This document shows, piece by piece, positions 43,332-51,647 of a stretch of 64,000 nt of DNA. Within the stretch, counting starts at the first letter, position 1. The number at the start of each line of letters is the position of its first letter. The translations under genes and the position numbers were made by a program. Under the pieces are notes generated by a model, which saw nothing but the letters and a program-made list of their open reading frames with translations, was not told where the DNA came from and searched no databases. The DNA comes from Acidobacteriota bacterium (GTDB taxonomy: Bacteria; Acidobacteriota; Terriglobia; Terriglobales; Acidobacteriaceae). The stretch is taken from positions 243,779-307,778 of the forward strand of contig JABCZH010000007.1 in the NCBI GenBank assembly GCA_013289795.1. Direction: 5' to 3'.

Positions 43332-44156
43332 TTATCTTGCTGCCGCCGCCGCGCCTTCAATCAGAATACTGACTTCGCTGCCTTTGCCCGAGCCAATCAG
43401 CTGCGCCGCCGCCGCCCGGTTGGCGGCAATCTCCAGATACCCCATGCTCCCCAGAATGCCAAACACTTCGTTGGGCATGCCTTCGGCATAGTTGCTGCGA
43501 ATTTCCGTAATTTCGGTCTTGCCAATCACCATTTTGAACGCTGGCGGAGTCGCCTGGAACAGCATGGGCACATCCTGCCGCGTGAAGTTGGTCACCAGAT
43601 TGCCAAAGCGATCGACTTTCAGCACCACTCCGCGCAGCGTGCGGCCGTCCGCGGCCTTGGGTTTGGGCGCGTTGAAGCGCGCGTAATCCGATATCTCGTC
43701 GCCAAACTTCCCCGAGTCCACGCCCTTCGCCAGCCAGCCTGCCACCGGCGCAAAAACATCGCGGCCATGAAAAGTATTGCTCACCGGCTGCATAAAATAA
43801 TGTTCTCCGGTGATGTGCCGCACTCGAATCCGTTCCTCGCGCGCATACACCAGTGACAGCACTCCGTTGTCGGGCGCCACGAAGAAGTGCTTTTCGTTCG
43901 AAACCAGAATCGGCCGCCGCGCCGTACCCACGCCCGGGTCCACCACCACGACGTGAATCGTCCCCAAAGGGAAGTAGGCATACGATTGCGCGATGGCCAG
44001 CGCCCCGTCGAGCACGTCAAAGGCCTGCACCGAATGGCAGATGTCCACAATCTGCGCCTGCGGGGCGATATTAAGAATGACGCCCTTCATGGTGCCCACA
44101 AAGTGGTCGTTGATTCCGAAGTCGCTGGTCAGGGTAACAATCGGCCGGTTCGCCAC
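43332..44156 (-). CDS. S-adenosyl-L-methionine hydrolase (DUF62)
   Basis: The 274-residue protein belongs to the SAM hydroxide adenosyltransferase family. It splits S-adenosylmethionine to adenosine and methionine, using water where the related fluorinase and chlorinase use halide. Conserved parts are the N-terminal PIVTLTSDFGINDHFVGTMK (20), VVVVDPGVGTARRP, the NTFHGRDVFAPVAGWLA segment and the C-terminal beta-barrel with VLKVDRFGNLVTNF. The start is ATG at 44156. Its biological purpose in cells is not settled. No halogenation genes are nearby, so hydrolase is the safe call. Confidence 0.88.
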   Translation of the reverse strand: MANRPIVTLTSDFGINDHFVGTMKGVILNIAPQAQIVDICHSVQAFDVLDGALAIAQSYAYFPLGTIHVVVVDPGVGTARRPILVSNEKHFFVAPDNGVLSLVYAREERIRVRHITGEHYFMQPVSNTFHGRDVFAPVAGWLAKGVDSGKFGDEISDYARFNAPKPKAADGRTLRGVVLKVDRFGNLVTNFTRQDVPMLFQATPPAFKMVIGKTEITEIRSNYAEGMPNEVFGILGSMGYLEIAANRAAAAQLIGSGKGSEVSILIEGAAAAAR

Positions 44157-44301
44157 GCTTGCCTCGCAGCGGGAGACAGAACTCTCCCAATGTGGCGAAA
44201 GTAACCTGTAGGACAGCTAGAGTCAAGGCACGTAGGTAATCCGACCACGGAGGAGGGTTGACGGAAGGTTGCCGCCGAAGGACGACCGGCGCTCCTTGTA
44301 G

Positions 44302-44329
44302 CCAACGACCAACGACGAACGACCAACGA
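44302..44329 (-). repeat. heptamer array, four units (CCAACGA)
   Basis: Read on the plus strand the units are CCAACGA, CCAACGA, CGAACGA, CCAACGA. The array begins five bases beyond the stop codon of the minus-strand gene at 44335. Confidence 0.75.
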
Positions 44330-44334
44330 CCGCC

Positions 44335-45321
44335 CTACTGAATCTCGATATTCCCCGATCCCGTATCCACTTCCACCGGCACTCCGCCGCCATTCACCTT
44401 GCCGCGCAACTCTCTTTTCCCCATCGTGCCCTGCACGGTCACCGGCTGGCTCACGGAGATCGATCCCGAACTGGTATGTGCGTCCAAATCAAACCCCGCC
44501 GCGGACGCCAGCTTCAAATGGATGCCGCCCGAGCCGCTGTGCACCGTCCACGATCCCGTCGGATCGCCCTCCGCAGTAATGGTCCCGCTGCCCGCCGTCG
44601 CCTCGAGCGTCCCCTTTACGCCGCGCAGCTCCATGCCGCCCGACCCGGTTTCGGCCCGCACCGCTCCCGGCGCCGTCTGCCCCAGCGTGATGTGCCCGCT
44701 GCCGGTGTGGCCTTCAAATCCTCCGCCAACATCGTTTGCGTGGATCGACCCACTCCCCGTCCGTGCCCGCACATTCCCCTTCACCCGGTCAATCTCCACA
44801 TCGCCCGACCCGGTCTCCGCCCGCACCGTGTTGCCGATGTCGGAAATCTTCAACCCGCCCGACCCCGTCTGGATTTCAATCTCACGTTGCAGGCCCTCGA
44901 TCGTCTGACCTCCCGACCCGGTACGAGAACGCAATTGCGTCTCCGCGGGAACCACCAGGTCGTAGCTGATGGAAACGTTGTGAAACAGTTCCGAATCGTC
45001 GCTGTGGCCAATGCGGATGTCATTGCCACTCTGCTGAATCGGAGGGTTCTTCTCAATCTCCTGCACCTTTCGCTCGCCATCGCCTCCAAACCAGTTCGTA
45101 ACCTTGATATGGGCGCTGATCTCCACTTGGCTGGAACTTCCCGTGCGCACGTGTACGCTCCCCGACCCAGTCGTGAGGTCGATGTTGGCCGGGCCGGTCA
45201 CCGTCAGCGTCCGCTGAAACGACCCCTCCGCCGATGCCGCCGCCGGCAGCGCTTGCAGACAAACCAACAAAACCGCCAGGCCGCTGATCAGATGTAGAGC
45301 AGAGCTTCTTTTCGTTTTCAT
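44335..45321 (-). CDS. secreted SGSGD-repeat (DUF4097-like) protein A
   Basis: The 328-residue product has a signal peptide (about 1-30, ending AAASAEG). It is then built of short strands that repeat the motif TGSGSVHV, TGSGGLKI, TGSGDVEI, TGSGSIHA and so on at intervals of about 18-22 residues, an arrangement expected to form a right-handed beta-helix. This is the DUF4097/putative adhesin repeat pattern. The block IEKNPPIQQSGNDI is shared with the neighbour at 45338. The ATG at 45321 is chosen because it starts the signal peptide with GAGGCGACG upstream. It lies 17 bases after its paralogue on the same strand. The role is unknown; it probably acts in the periplasm or at the surface. Confidence 0.82.
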   Translation of the reverse strand: MKTKRSSALHLISGLAVLLVCLQALPAAASAEGSFQRTLTVTGPANIDLTTGSGSVHVRTGSSSQVEISAHIKVTNWFGGDGERKVQEIEKNPPIQQSGNDIRIGHSDDSELFHNVSISYDLVVPAETQLRSRTGSGGQTIEGLQREIEIQTGSGGLKISDIGNTVRAETGSGDVEIDRVKGNVRARTGSGSIHANDVGGGFEGHTGSGHITLGQTAPGAVRAETGSGGMELRGVKGTLEATAGSGTITAEGDPTGSWTVHSGSGGIHLKLASAAGFDLDAHTSSGSISVSQPVTVQGTMGKRELRGKVNGGGVPVEVDTGSGNIEIQ

Positions 45322-45337
45322 CGTCGCCTCTCGAACC

Positions 45338-46255
45338 TCAATGAATCCTGACATCTCCCGACCCGGTACGCACCAGCAATTCCGGCCCGCCACCCGAAAC
45401 CTTGCCCCGAATCTCATGTTGCGCCCGCCGCAGATCACCTTGAATTGTCATCGTCACCGGACGGTCCACCGTCACGCTTCCCGATCCCGCGGTCGCGTCC
45501 AAATCAAAGCTTGCCCCCGAAGGCAACTCGAGATCCACGTTGCCGGAACTGGTTCTGATTTCCCATCTCCCGCTGTTCACACCCTGAATCGTCATATCGC
45601 CACTGCCCGAATGCGCGTCCAGCATCCCGTTCACTCCGCGCAATTCAACGTTGCCCGACCCGGTGTGCACGCGCACATCGCCCTTGCTTTTCTCATCCGC
45701 GCGAATGTCGCCGCTCCCAGCCTCGGCACTGAACGGCCCGGAAATCTCGCGTGCCTCCACATTCCCCGACCCAGTACGCACCTGGATTTCGCCGCTGATG
45801 TCCTCCAATCGCATGTCTCCCGACCCGCTCTCCAGCTTCAGATTGCTGCGCAGTCCTACCATGCGCTGGTCGCCGGATCCGCTGTGCGTCGTCACCGTGG
45901 TATCTGCCGGCGCGGTGATTTCATAATCCACCGAGATGTCATGAGCATTGATATAGTCAATGTGAATGCTGTTGCCGCTCTGCTGAATCGGAGGGTTCTT
46001 CTCGATCTCGCTGACTTCCGACTGCCGCCCTCCACTAAACCAGCGGTCGCCCACGTGAATCCTGCCGCGCACCGTCACCGTTCCCGCCGGCCCGCTACGC
46101 ACCGTGACGTCTCCCGATCGCGTCAGCACCTGCAAGTCCACCGCACCGCTGACCGGGTAGGTCCGCTCAAACGAGCCTTGCACAGACGCGGCCGCCGCCA
46201 CGGTCATCGCCGCCACGCTGACCATCAATGCGACTAAACGAAAGGTTTTTCTCAT
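45338..46255 (-). CDS. secreted SGSGD-repeat (DUF4097-like) protein B
   Basis: This 305-residue paralogue has a signal peptide (RKTFRLVALMVSVAAMTVAA) and then repeated SRSGDVTV, SGSGDMRL, TGSGNVEA, AGSGDIRA, TGSGNVEL units predicted to form a beta-helix. It shares EIEKNPPIQQSGNSIHI and the closing SGSVTVDRPVTM with protein A. Two ATGs are possible. The first directly touches AGGAGG (complement of 46262-46267), which is too close. The second at 46255 has a six-base spacing, so I prefer it. A CCTCTGTG repeat and the terminator of the adaptor gene separate it from 46470. Confidence 0.82.
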   Translation of the reverse strand: MRKTFRLVALMVSVAAMTVAAAASVQGSFERTYPVSGAVDLQVLTRSGDVTVRSGPAGTVTVRGRIHVGDRWFSGGRQSEVSEIEKNPPIQQSGNSIHIDYINAHDISVDYEITAPADTTVTTHSGSGDQRMVGLRSNLKLESGSGDMRLEDISGEIQVRTGSGNVEAREISGPFSAEAGSGDIRADEKSKGDVRVHTGSGNVELRGVNGMLDAHSGSGDMTIQGVNSGRWEIRTSSGNVDLELPSGASFDLDATAGSGSVTVDRPVTMTIQGDLRRAQHEIRGKVSGGGPELLVRTGSGDVRIH

Positions 46256-46326
46256 GTCCATCCTCCTGGCTTACCGCTGCAATAGACGCACCAGACAATC
46301 AATTGTGAGTAGCAAATCTCCCAGGT

Positions 46327-46398
46327 GTTCCTCTGTGCGCCCTGTGGTAAAGGCCTTCCTTTGCGCGCCTTCGTGTCCTTTGTGGTTCAAGCTTTTTC
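46327..46398 (+). repeat. CCTCTGTG-phrase repeat, two units
   Basis: Unit one ends GGTAAAGGCCTT; unit two has CCTTTGCG, CCTTCGTG and CCTTTGTG and ends GGTTCAAGCTTTTTCCC. It lies in the leader of protein B. Confidence 0.65.
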
Positions 46399-46404
46399 CC
46401 GCCC

Positions 46405-46438
46405 CAAAAACCAAAGGCACGGATTCCCATCCGTGCCT
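46405..46438 (-). terminator. terminator of the MacA/HlyD-like gene
   Basis: On the minus strand GGCACGGAT and ATCCGTGCC form a nine-base stem with a four-base loop, followed by TTTGGTTTTTGGGG. It is about 30 bases beyond the stop at 46470. Confidence 0.75.
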
Positions 46439-46469
46439 TCGCACTATTGAGCCATTTCCATAAAGCCAG

Positions 46470-47684
46470 CTACTGCAACACCACCTGATCGCCTTCCTTC
46501 AAACCGCTGAGCAACTCGGTCTTTGCACCGTTCGATATGCCAATATTGACTGCCAGCTTCTTCTTGCCATCCTTTGCCTTCGAGTCTGGTATCTCGACCG
46601 AGGCCTTCTTGTCTTTGTCGTACAGGATGGCGCCTTCCGGAATCTGCAACACATTCTTATGCTCTTCCAGAATGATCTCGGCGTTCGCCGTCATCTCAGC
46701 CTTCAACTCGCCGCCCGGGTTGTTGATGGACACGCGCACTTCGAACGTGGTCACGTTGTCCTTCTCCACCCCCATCGGCGATATCTTGGTCACCTTGCCG
46801 AAGAAAGTCTTGTCCTTGAACGACTCCACTTTGATCCGCGCCGGCTGTCCCAAATACACCTTGCCGATATCGCTCTCGTCCACTTTGCCCTTGACGTAGA
46901 CTTCGCTGGTGTCGCCCAGCGTCATTACCAGCGTGGCGCCGGAACCCAACACCAGGATCGAACTCACCGCATCGCCCATTTGTACGTCGCGCGACAGCAC
47001 AATCCCATCCAGCGGGGAAGTGATGTCGGTATAGCTGAGCTGTTCTTCCAGTTGCTTGAGATTTGCCTGGTCCCGTGTTTTTTCCGCTTGGGACTGCGCG
47101 ATTTTTGCCTTCAAAACCGCCATTTGCGCCTTGGCGACGTTCTGCTTGTTGAGCGCCATCTTGTAATTCCGGTCGGCATCGTCCAGCGCCTGCGCTGAAA
47201 CCACGCCGTCCTTCGCCATCTCCGTATTGCGGTCATACTGGCGCTTCAACAACGGCACATCCGGTCCCTCGGCATCCACTTTGGCCCGCTCGTAATCGGC
47301 CTGCGAGCTCGAAAGATTCGCCTCAGCCGCCAGCAAGGCCGCTCGCGATTGTTCCACCTGCGCCTCGATTTCTACCTTGTCCAACTGCGCCAGTAGTTGA
47401 CCCTTCTTCACCGTGTCGCCGTAGTCCACCAGCAGTTTTTTCACAATTCCGCTGGCCTTGGACTTCACTTCGACCTTGAGTATCGGTGTTACCTTGCCGG
47501 TCGCAACCACGCTCTTGGCCAGGTCGCCCTTCTCCACCTTCGCCAGCTTGGAGGGATCAATCTTGGTGCCGCCCCGGCTGAAAGCCGCCAGTCCGCCCAC
47601 GAACAACAGCACCACTCCTACCACGCTGCTGATTATGATGATTCGCTTGCGGCGCTTCTTCTTGTTATGACCGTTGCCGTTCAC
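46470..47684 (-). CDS. periplasmic adaptor (membrane fusion) protein, MacA/HlyD family
   Basis: This 404-residue adaptor has an N-terminal membrane anchor (IIIISSVVGVVLLFVGGLAA), a lipoyl or barrel-sandwich domain (VVATGKVTPILKVEVKSKAS, 20), a long coiled-coil hairpin (about 105-220) and beta-barrel and membrane-proximal domains (DITSPLDGIVLSRDVQMGD, GQPARIKVESFKDKTF). It would link an inner-membrane pump to an outer-membrane channel. No permease, MacB ATPase or TolC gene is adjacent: the downstream gene is an SGSGD-repeat protein and the upstream one is divergent. The partner is therefore elsewhere. The start is ATG at 47684 with GGAGGCGG before it. Confidence 0.88.
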   Translation of the reverse strand: MNGNGHNKKKRRKRIIIISSVVGVVLLFVGGLAAFSRGGTKIDPSKLAKVEKGDLAKSVVATGKVTPILKVEVKSKASGIVKKLLVDYGDTVKKGQLLAQLDKVEIEAQVEQSRAALLAAEANLSSSQADYERAKVDAEGPDVPLLKRQYDRNTEMAKDGVVSAQALDDADRNYKMALNKQNVAKAQMAVLKAKIAQSQAEKTRDQANLKQLEEQLSYTDITSPLDGIVLSRDVQMGDAVSSILVLGSGATLVMTLGDTSEVYVKGKVDESDIGKVYLGQPARIKVESFKDKTFFGKVTKISPMGVEKDNVTTFEVRVSINNPGGELKAEMTANAEIILEEHKNVLQIPEGAILYDKDKKASVEIPDSKAKDGKKKLAVNIGISNGAKTELLSGLKEGDQVVLQ

Positions 47685-47715
47685 ATCCGCCTCCTGCGCT
47701 GCCTGTTGGTTATTA

Positions 47716-47729
47716 CGGGGCTAGCCCCG
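47716..47729. repeat. perfect 14-base palindrome
   Basis: CGGGGCTAGCCCCG reads the same on both strands. It lies between the adaptor gene and the divergent CorC-like gene. It could be an operator or an end of a short hairpin element. Confidence 0.4.
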
Positions 47730-47963
47730 GTTTCGTTCCCTAATTTTTGGTTGGAAATGACACTCCGCAGGTTCTGGCAACCTGCTCAACCCCTTAGACC
47801 GCGCAATACCAGAAATGGAAGCAGGAAATCTGACCGCGAATCCGGGATACAAATAGGATCAACTCAGGGGCCATCAAGCTTCCACCGCGTGCCTCCATTC
47901 TACAACCAATCGCCTGCCGCAAGAATGTAATACCCCCTTTGGAATGTTAGAATTACCCAATCT

Positions 47964-49331
47964 ATGCTTGCCTATGTGCTGCTGCAGGTGTTCCTCATCC
48001 TGCTGCTGGTCGCAGCCAATGCGTTCTTTGCCGCCGCCGAATTCGCTCTGGTGAGCGTCCGCGAAACCCGCATCCAGCAACTCATAGAGTCCCGCCGCGT
48101 TGGTGCCCGTATCGTCCAAAAGCTGCACCGTAACCTCGACGAAGTAGTCAACGGCGTTCAACTCGGTATCACCGTAGTCAGCCTGACCCTGGGCTGGATC
48201 GGCGAGCCCATCGTCGCTCGCATCGTTGAGGGCCTCCGCTTTATTAATCAGGTTCCCCACGCCGCGGTTTACGCCCACGGCATCGCCCTGGTCATCGCCT
48301 TCAGTCTGATCACTTGTCTGCACGTAATCCTCGGCGAATTGGTCCCAAAGTCTCTGGCTTTAGAACGTGGCGAGCAGGTCGCTCTTGCAGTCGCTGCCCC
48401 CATGGAAGTTTTCCTCACCCTCACGCGCCCGTTTATTTATTCCATGAGCAAGGCCGCCGGCTTCGTCCTTCGCGTCTTCGGATCACGCAAGCTCCGCCAG
48501 GGCCCGGTCCATTCGCCCGACGAACTTAAACTCATCGTCACCGCCAGCCGCCAGTTCGGCCAAATCCCGCCGTCGCAGGAAGAAATGATTCATCGCGCCC
48601 TCGAACTCGAAAGCATCACCGTCCGCGAAGTCATGGTCCCGCGTCCCGACATTTTTTCCCTGCCCGGCGACCTCACTCTGGACGAAGCCTTGTCCCGAGT
48701 CGTCGAAGAGCAACATTCCCGCGTCCCCATCTACGACCGCCAGAGCGGCCCTGAACACATCATCGGCGTGCTCTATTCCAAAGACCTCATGCGCTGGAGC
48801 CGGCTGCGCCTCACGGCCAACCCCGCGCAGCCCATCTCCACCCGCATCTCCAACATGAAGGTCAGCCAGATCATGCGCGATGTTCTGGTCGTCCCCGAAA
48901 CCAAGGTCCTCACCGAGTTGCTCGAGGAATTTAAAGACCGTAAGCGTCATCTCGCGGTCGTAGTCGACGAGTTCGGTTCCACCGCCGGCGTCATCACCGT
49001 CGAAGACATTCTGGAACAGCTGGTGGGCGAGATCGAAGACGAGTTCGACATCGCCCCGCCCGAAACCTCCGTTCTCGCGCAAGACCTTAAACTAGTATTG
49101 GAAGCCTCTGCCGGCATTCGCGATCTCGAGTCACAATACGAACTGGTGCTGCCGCGCGACGCCGGCTTCGAAACTCTGGCCGGATTTATGCTCGCGCGCT
49201 TGCAAAGAATCCCCAAAGTCAGCGACGCCTTCGACTACGAAGGCCATCGTTTTTCCGTTGAAGAAATGGAAGGCCATCGCATCGCCAAAGTAAAGATCGA
49301 AAAACTCGAGCCAGCCGTCATCAAAAACTGA
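47964..49331 (+). CDS. CorC/HlyC-type CBS-domain membrane protein (DUF21)
   Basis: The protein (455 residues) has a DUF21 membrane domain with about four segments (1-165: VAANAFFAAAEFALVSVRET is diagnostic). A CBS pair follows (about 215-345: VREVMVPRPDIFSLPG, HSRVPIYDRQSG, VVVDEFGSTAGVITVEDI) with a C-terminal CorC_HlyC domain (DAGFETLAGFMLARL). The family is linked to divalent-cation efflux. It differs from the era-cluster member at 28052 in having a clear DUF21 domain. The start is ATG at 47964. The stop codon is inside a heptamer array, and the peptide-permease gene begins 30 bases later. Confidence 0.9.
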   Translation: MLAYVLLQVFLILLLVAANAFFAAAEFALVSVRETRIQQLIESRRVGARIVQKLHRNLDEVVNGVQLGITVVSLTLGWIGEPIVARIVEGLRFINQVPHAAVYAHGIALVIAFSLITCLHVILGELVPKSLALERGEQVALAVAAPMEVFLTLTRPFIYSMSKAAGFVLRVFGSRKLRQGPVHSPDELKLIVTASRQFGQIPPSQEEMIHRALELESITVREVMVPRPDIFSLPGDLTLDEALSRVVEEQHSRVPIYDRQSGPEHIIGVLYSKDLMRWSRLRLTANPAQPISTRISNMKVSQIMRDVLVVPETKVLTELLEEFKDRKRHLAVVVDEFGSTAGVITVEDILEQLVGEIEDEFDIAPPETSVLAQDLKLVLEASAGIRDLESQYELVLPRDAGFETLAGFMLARLQRIPKVSDAFDYEGHRFSVEEMEGHRIAKVKIEKLEPAVIKN

Positions 49332-49359
49332 GAACCGGGAACTGACAACCGAGAACTGA
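49325..49359 (+). repeat. heptamer array, five units (GAACTGA/GAACCGG)
   Basis: AAACTGA, GAACCGG, GAACTGA, CAACCGA and GAACTGA alternate. The first unit contains the TGA stop of the preceding gene, and the last ends two bases before the TTG start of the permease gene, so the array is the whole intergenic space. Confidence 0.85.
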
Positions 49360-49361
49360 TT

Positions 49362-50282
49362 TTGATCCTCCGCTACCTAGCCCTTCGCGCGCTCTACACC
49401 CTGCCGGTAGTCTGGCTCGTAGTCTCACTCGTCTTCCTCCTCATCCACTTGGTCCCCGGCGACCCCATCCTGCAAATGCTCGGCGAAGGCGCACCCGCCG
49501 CCGACATCCAGGCCGCACGCCACACCTACGGACTCGATGTTCCCCTAGGCCAGCAATATCTCCACTACTGGAGCGGCGTCCTCCACGGCGACTTGGGTCC
49601 TTCCTTCCGTTTCAATCAGGGCGTTACCAAACTAATCGCGCAAAGATATCCCTACACCCTGCAATTGACCTTGGCAGCTTTACTGGTGGCCATTCTGCTC
49701 TCGATCCCCGCCGGCGTCCGCTCCGCCCGCCGCCGAAATCACTGGGACGACCGTTTGCTGAGCGTCATCAGCCTGTTCGGATTATCATTCCCAAACTTCG
49801 CTCTCGGCCCCATCCTTATTCTCCTGTTCTCCATCAAGCTGGGATGGCTGCCCGTCTCCGGTTCTGGAACATTCGCTCACCTGATCCTCCCCGCCATCAC
49901 CATGGGCGGAGCCCTAGCCGCGATCCTAACCCGAATGGTGCGTACCTCAATGCTGGAAGAACTAGGCCAGGACTACATCCGCACCGCTCGCGCGAAAGGC
50001 TTGCCCGAACGCACCGTCGTTTATCACCACGCCCTGAGAAACGCGATGATCCCGGTAATCACCGTCCTGGGCCTCCAATTCGGCGCACTATTAGCCGGAG
50101 CCATCGTCACCGAAACTATCTTTTCCTGGCCCGGCATAGGCCGCCTAACCATCCAAGCCATCGGCAACCGCGATTATTATTTAGTGCAAGGCTGTATTCT
50201 GGCCATCGGCCTGACCTACGTAGCTGTAAATCTCATGACTGACCTGCTCTATACCGTCGTGAACCCAAGGATCCGTCAATGA
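49362..50282 (+). CDS. ABC transporter permease, DppB type
   Basis: This 306-residue inner-membrane permease belongs to the peptide/nickel (DppB/OppB) family. It has an N-terminal helix (LYTLPVVWLVVSLVFLLIHL, 20), the conserved LVPGDPI, a periplasmic domain (ARHTYGLDVPLGQQYLHYW), five further helices and the ATPase-coupling EAA loop EELGQDYIRTARAKGLPE. The C-terminal TETIFSWPGIGRL is diagnostic. The start codon is TTG at 49362, placed to give the usual N-terminus. Its leader consists of a heptamer array. The partner permease follows after a 236-base gap full of repeats. No binding protein or ATPase gene is nearby, so the substrate is uncertain. Confidence 0.9.
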   Translation: MILRYLALRALYTLPVVWLVVSLVFLLIHLVPGDPILQMLGEGAPAADIQAARHTYGLDVPLGQQYLHYWSGVLHGDLGPSFRFNQGVTKLIAQRYPYTLQLTLAALLVAILLSIPAGVRSARRRNHWDDRLLSVISLFGLSFPNFALGPILILLFSIKLGWLPVSGSGTFAHLILPAITMGGALAAILTRMVRTSMLEELGQDYIRTARAKGLPERTVVYHHALRNAMIPVITVLGLQFGALLAGAIVTETIFSWPGIGRLTIQAIGNRDYYLVQGCILAIGLTYVAVNLMTDLLYTVVNPRIRQ

Positions 50283-50332
50283 CCGCCAACATTGGATCAA
50301 AGACTGCCGACACCAAAAAAGACGACGGGTGC

Positions 50333-50365
50333 CCCATCCTTGCGCGTACTTTGCGCAAGGGTGGG
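50333..50365. repeat. REP-like palindrome, CCCATCCTTGCGC type (copy 1)
   Basis: CCCATCCTTGCGC and GCGCAAGGGTGGG form a 13-base stem (one G-U pair) around a seven-base loop. It lies between two permease genes. Related palindromes are at 58766 and 60242. Confidence 0.75.
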
Positions 50366-50403
50366 ATTCCACGGACGCGTCCAGCAACAGCCGGGGTTCT
50401 CAG

Positions 50404-50516
50404 CGTTCTCTGCACGCACTTCTCCGCGTACTCTGCGTTCAAGGTGTTGACTTTCGGTCCTCTTTGCGTCCTCCGCGAAATCAGTTCTTTGCGCCCTTTG
50501 CGGTTAAGGTTTTGAC
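50404..50516 (+). repeat. CTCTGCG-phrase repeat, two units, abutting the DppC start
   Basis: Unit one (about 50404-50453) has CTCTGCA, CTCCGCG and CTCTGCG and ends GTTCAAGGTGTTGAC. Unit two (50457-50516) has CCTCTTTGCG, CCTCCGCG and CTTTGCG and ends GGTTAAGGTTTTGA. The ATG of the next gene is three bases further on, so the element is its 5' leader and supplies AAGG as the only ribosome site. Confidence 0.7.
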
Positions 50517-50518
50517 GA

Positions 50519-51376
50519 ATGTCCACCCTCCCCATCTCGCTCCAACGCGCAGCCAGCCACAACGCACTAGCCACAACCGGCGCTGCGTTAGTCGCAATCT
50601 TCATCATCCTAGCCATCTTCGCCCCGTGGATCTCCCCCCAGGACCCAGCCCACATCGACCTCCCCACGCGCCTCTCGCCGCCCTCCACCGCTCATTGGGC
50701 CGGCACTGACGAACTCGGTCGCGACATTCTCTCTCGCCTCATCTACGGTTCCCGAATCTCCATGCTCGTAGGTAGTTCGGTAGTCGCCGCATCGCTAAGC
50801 CTCGGCCTCATAATCGGCTCGCTCGCCGGATACTACGGCGGACGCCTCGACCGCTTCATCAACATCGTCGTGATGAACGCCTTCCTCTCGTTCCCCGGCA
50901 TCCTTCTCGCTATCGCCTTCGTAGCCTTCCGCGGCCCCGGCATCTTTAATCTTGTGCTCGCGCTTTCGCTCGGCGGCTGGGTCGGATACGCCCGCCTCGT
51001 CCGTGCTCAGGTCCTGGCCGCCCGCGAGCAAGAATACGTCGAGGCCGCCCGCGCCCTCGGAGCCACCGATCTACGCATCATCGCTCGCCACATCCTCCCT
51101 AACATCATTCAGCCAGTTGTTGTGCAGGCTGCTATCGGCATGGCCGGCGCCATTCTCGCCGAAGGAACCATGAGCTTTCTCGGCCTCGGGGTTCCGCCGC
51201 CCACCGCCAGTTGGGGATCGATGCTCAACGACAGCCGCTCGCATTTGTTCGACGCGCCCCATCTCGTCCTATTTCCCGCCGCCGCCGTCATGCTCGCCGT
51301 GCTCTCGTTCAACTTCATCGGCGACGCCCTCCGTGACTATCTCGACCCGCGTTCCCGCATCGAAGCTGGTCTGTAA
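50519..51376 (+). CDS. ABC transporter permease, DppC type
   Basis: This 285-residue inner-membrane permease pairs with the DppB-type protein at 49362. It has the N-terminal helix (AALVAIFIILAIFAPWISPQ, 20), the DppC hallmark HWAGTDELGRDILSRLIYGS (20), six helices and the EAA loop EQEYVEAARALGATDLRII. The C-terminus has PPPTASWGSMLNDSR and FNFIGDALRDYLDPR. The start ATG at 50519 lies three bases after a CTCTGCG-type repeat. The gap to dppB is unusual, since these permeases normally sit within a few bases of each other. Confidence 0.9.
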   Translation: MSTLPISLQRAASHNALATTGAALVAIFIILAIFAPWISPQDPAHIDLPTRLSPPSTAHWAGTDELGRDILSRLIYGSRISMLVGSSVVAASLSLGLIIGSLAGYYGGRLDRFINIVVMNAFLSFPGILLAIAFVAFRGPGIFNLVLALSLGGWVGYARLVRAQVLAAREQEYVEAARALGATDLRIIARHILPNIIQPVVVQAAIGMAGAILAEGTMSFLGLGVPPPTASWGSMLNDSRSHLFDAPHLVLFPAAAVMLAVLSFNFIGDALRDYLDPRSRIEAGL

Positions 51377-51479
51377 TCTGTCTCTTGGTTGCTTGCCATT
51401 TCTCGAATGCGCCTCAGCGCGAAGAATCCGCTTCAACCCGCCCTCGAAACGCCTCGCGTCAAGGCGTGAGTAGCCCAAA

Positions 51480-51535
51480 TTCCTCCGTTTTCCTCTGTGT
51501 TCCTCTGTGCTCCCTGTGCTTAAGCCTTTTTAAGC
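51480..51535 (+). repeat. CCTCTGTG-phrase repeat with TTAAGCCTTTTTAAG tail
   Basis: TTCCTCTGTG, TTCCTCTGTG and CTCCCTGTG follow each other and the element ends GCTTAAGCCTTTTTAAG. It lies between the permease gene and the small monooxygenase-like gene. Confidence 0.7.
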
Positions 51536-51647
51536 GCCCATCACGATTTGCTGATATCGCGACACGCCAGCCGTGCCACTTCTCTATCTCAAGTAACAAG
51601 AATCATTGCTGGATCCATCCCATCCAATCTGCAAGGAGGGTCGAATC

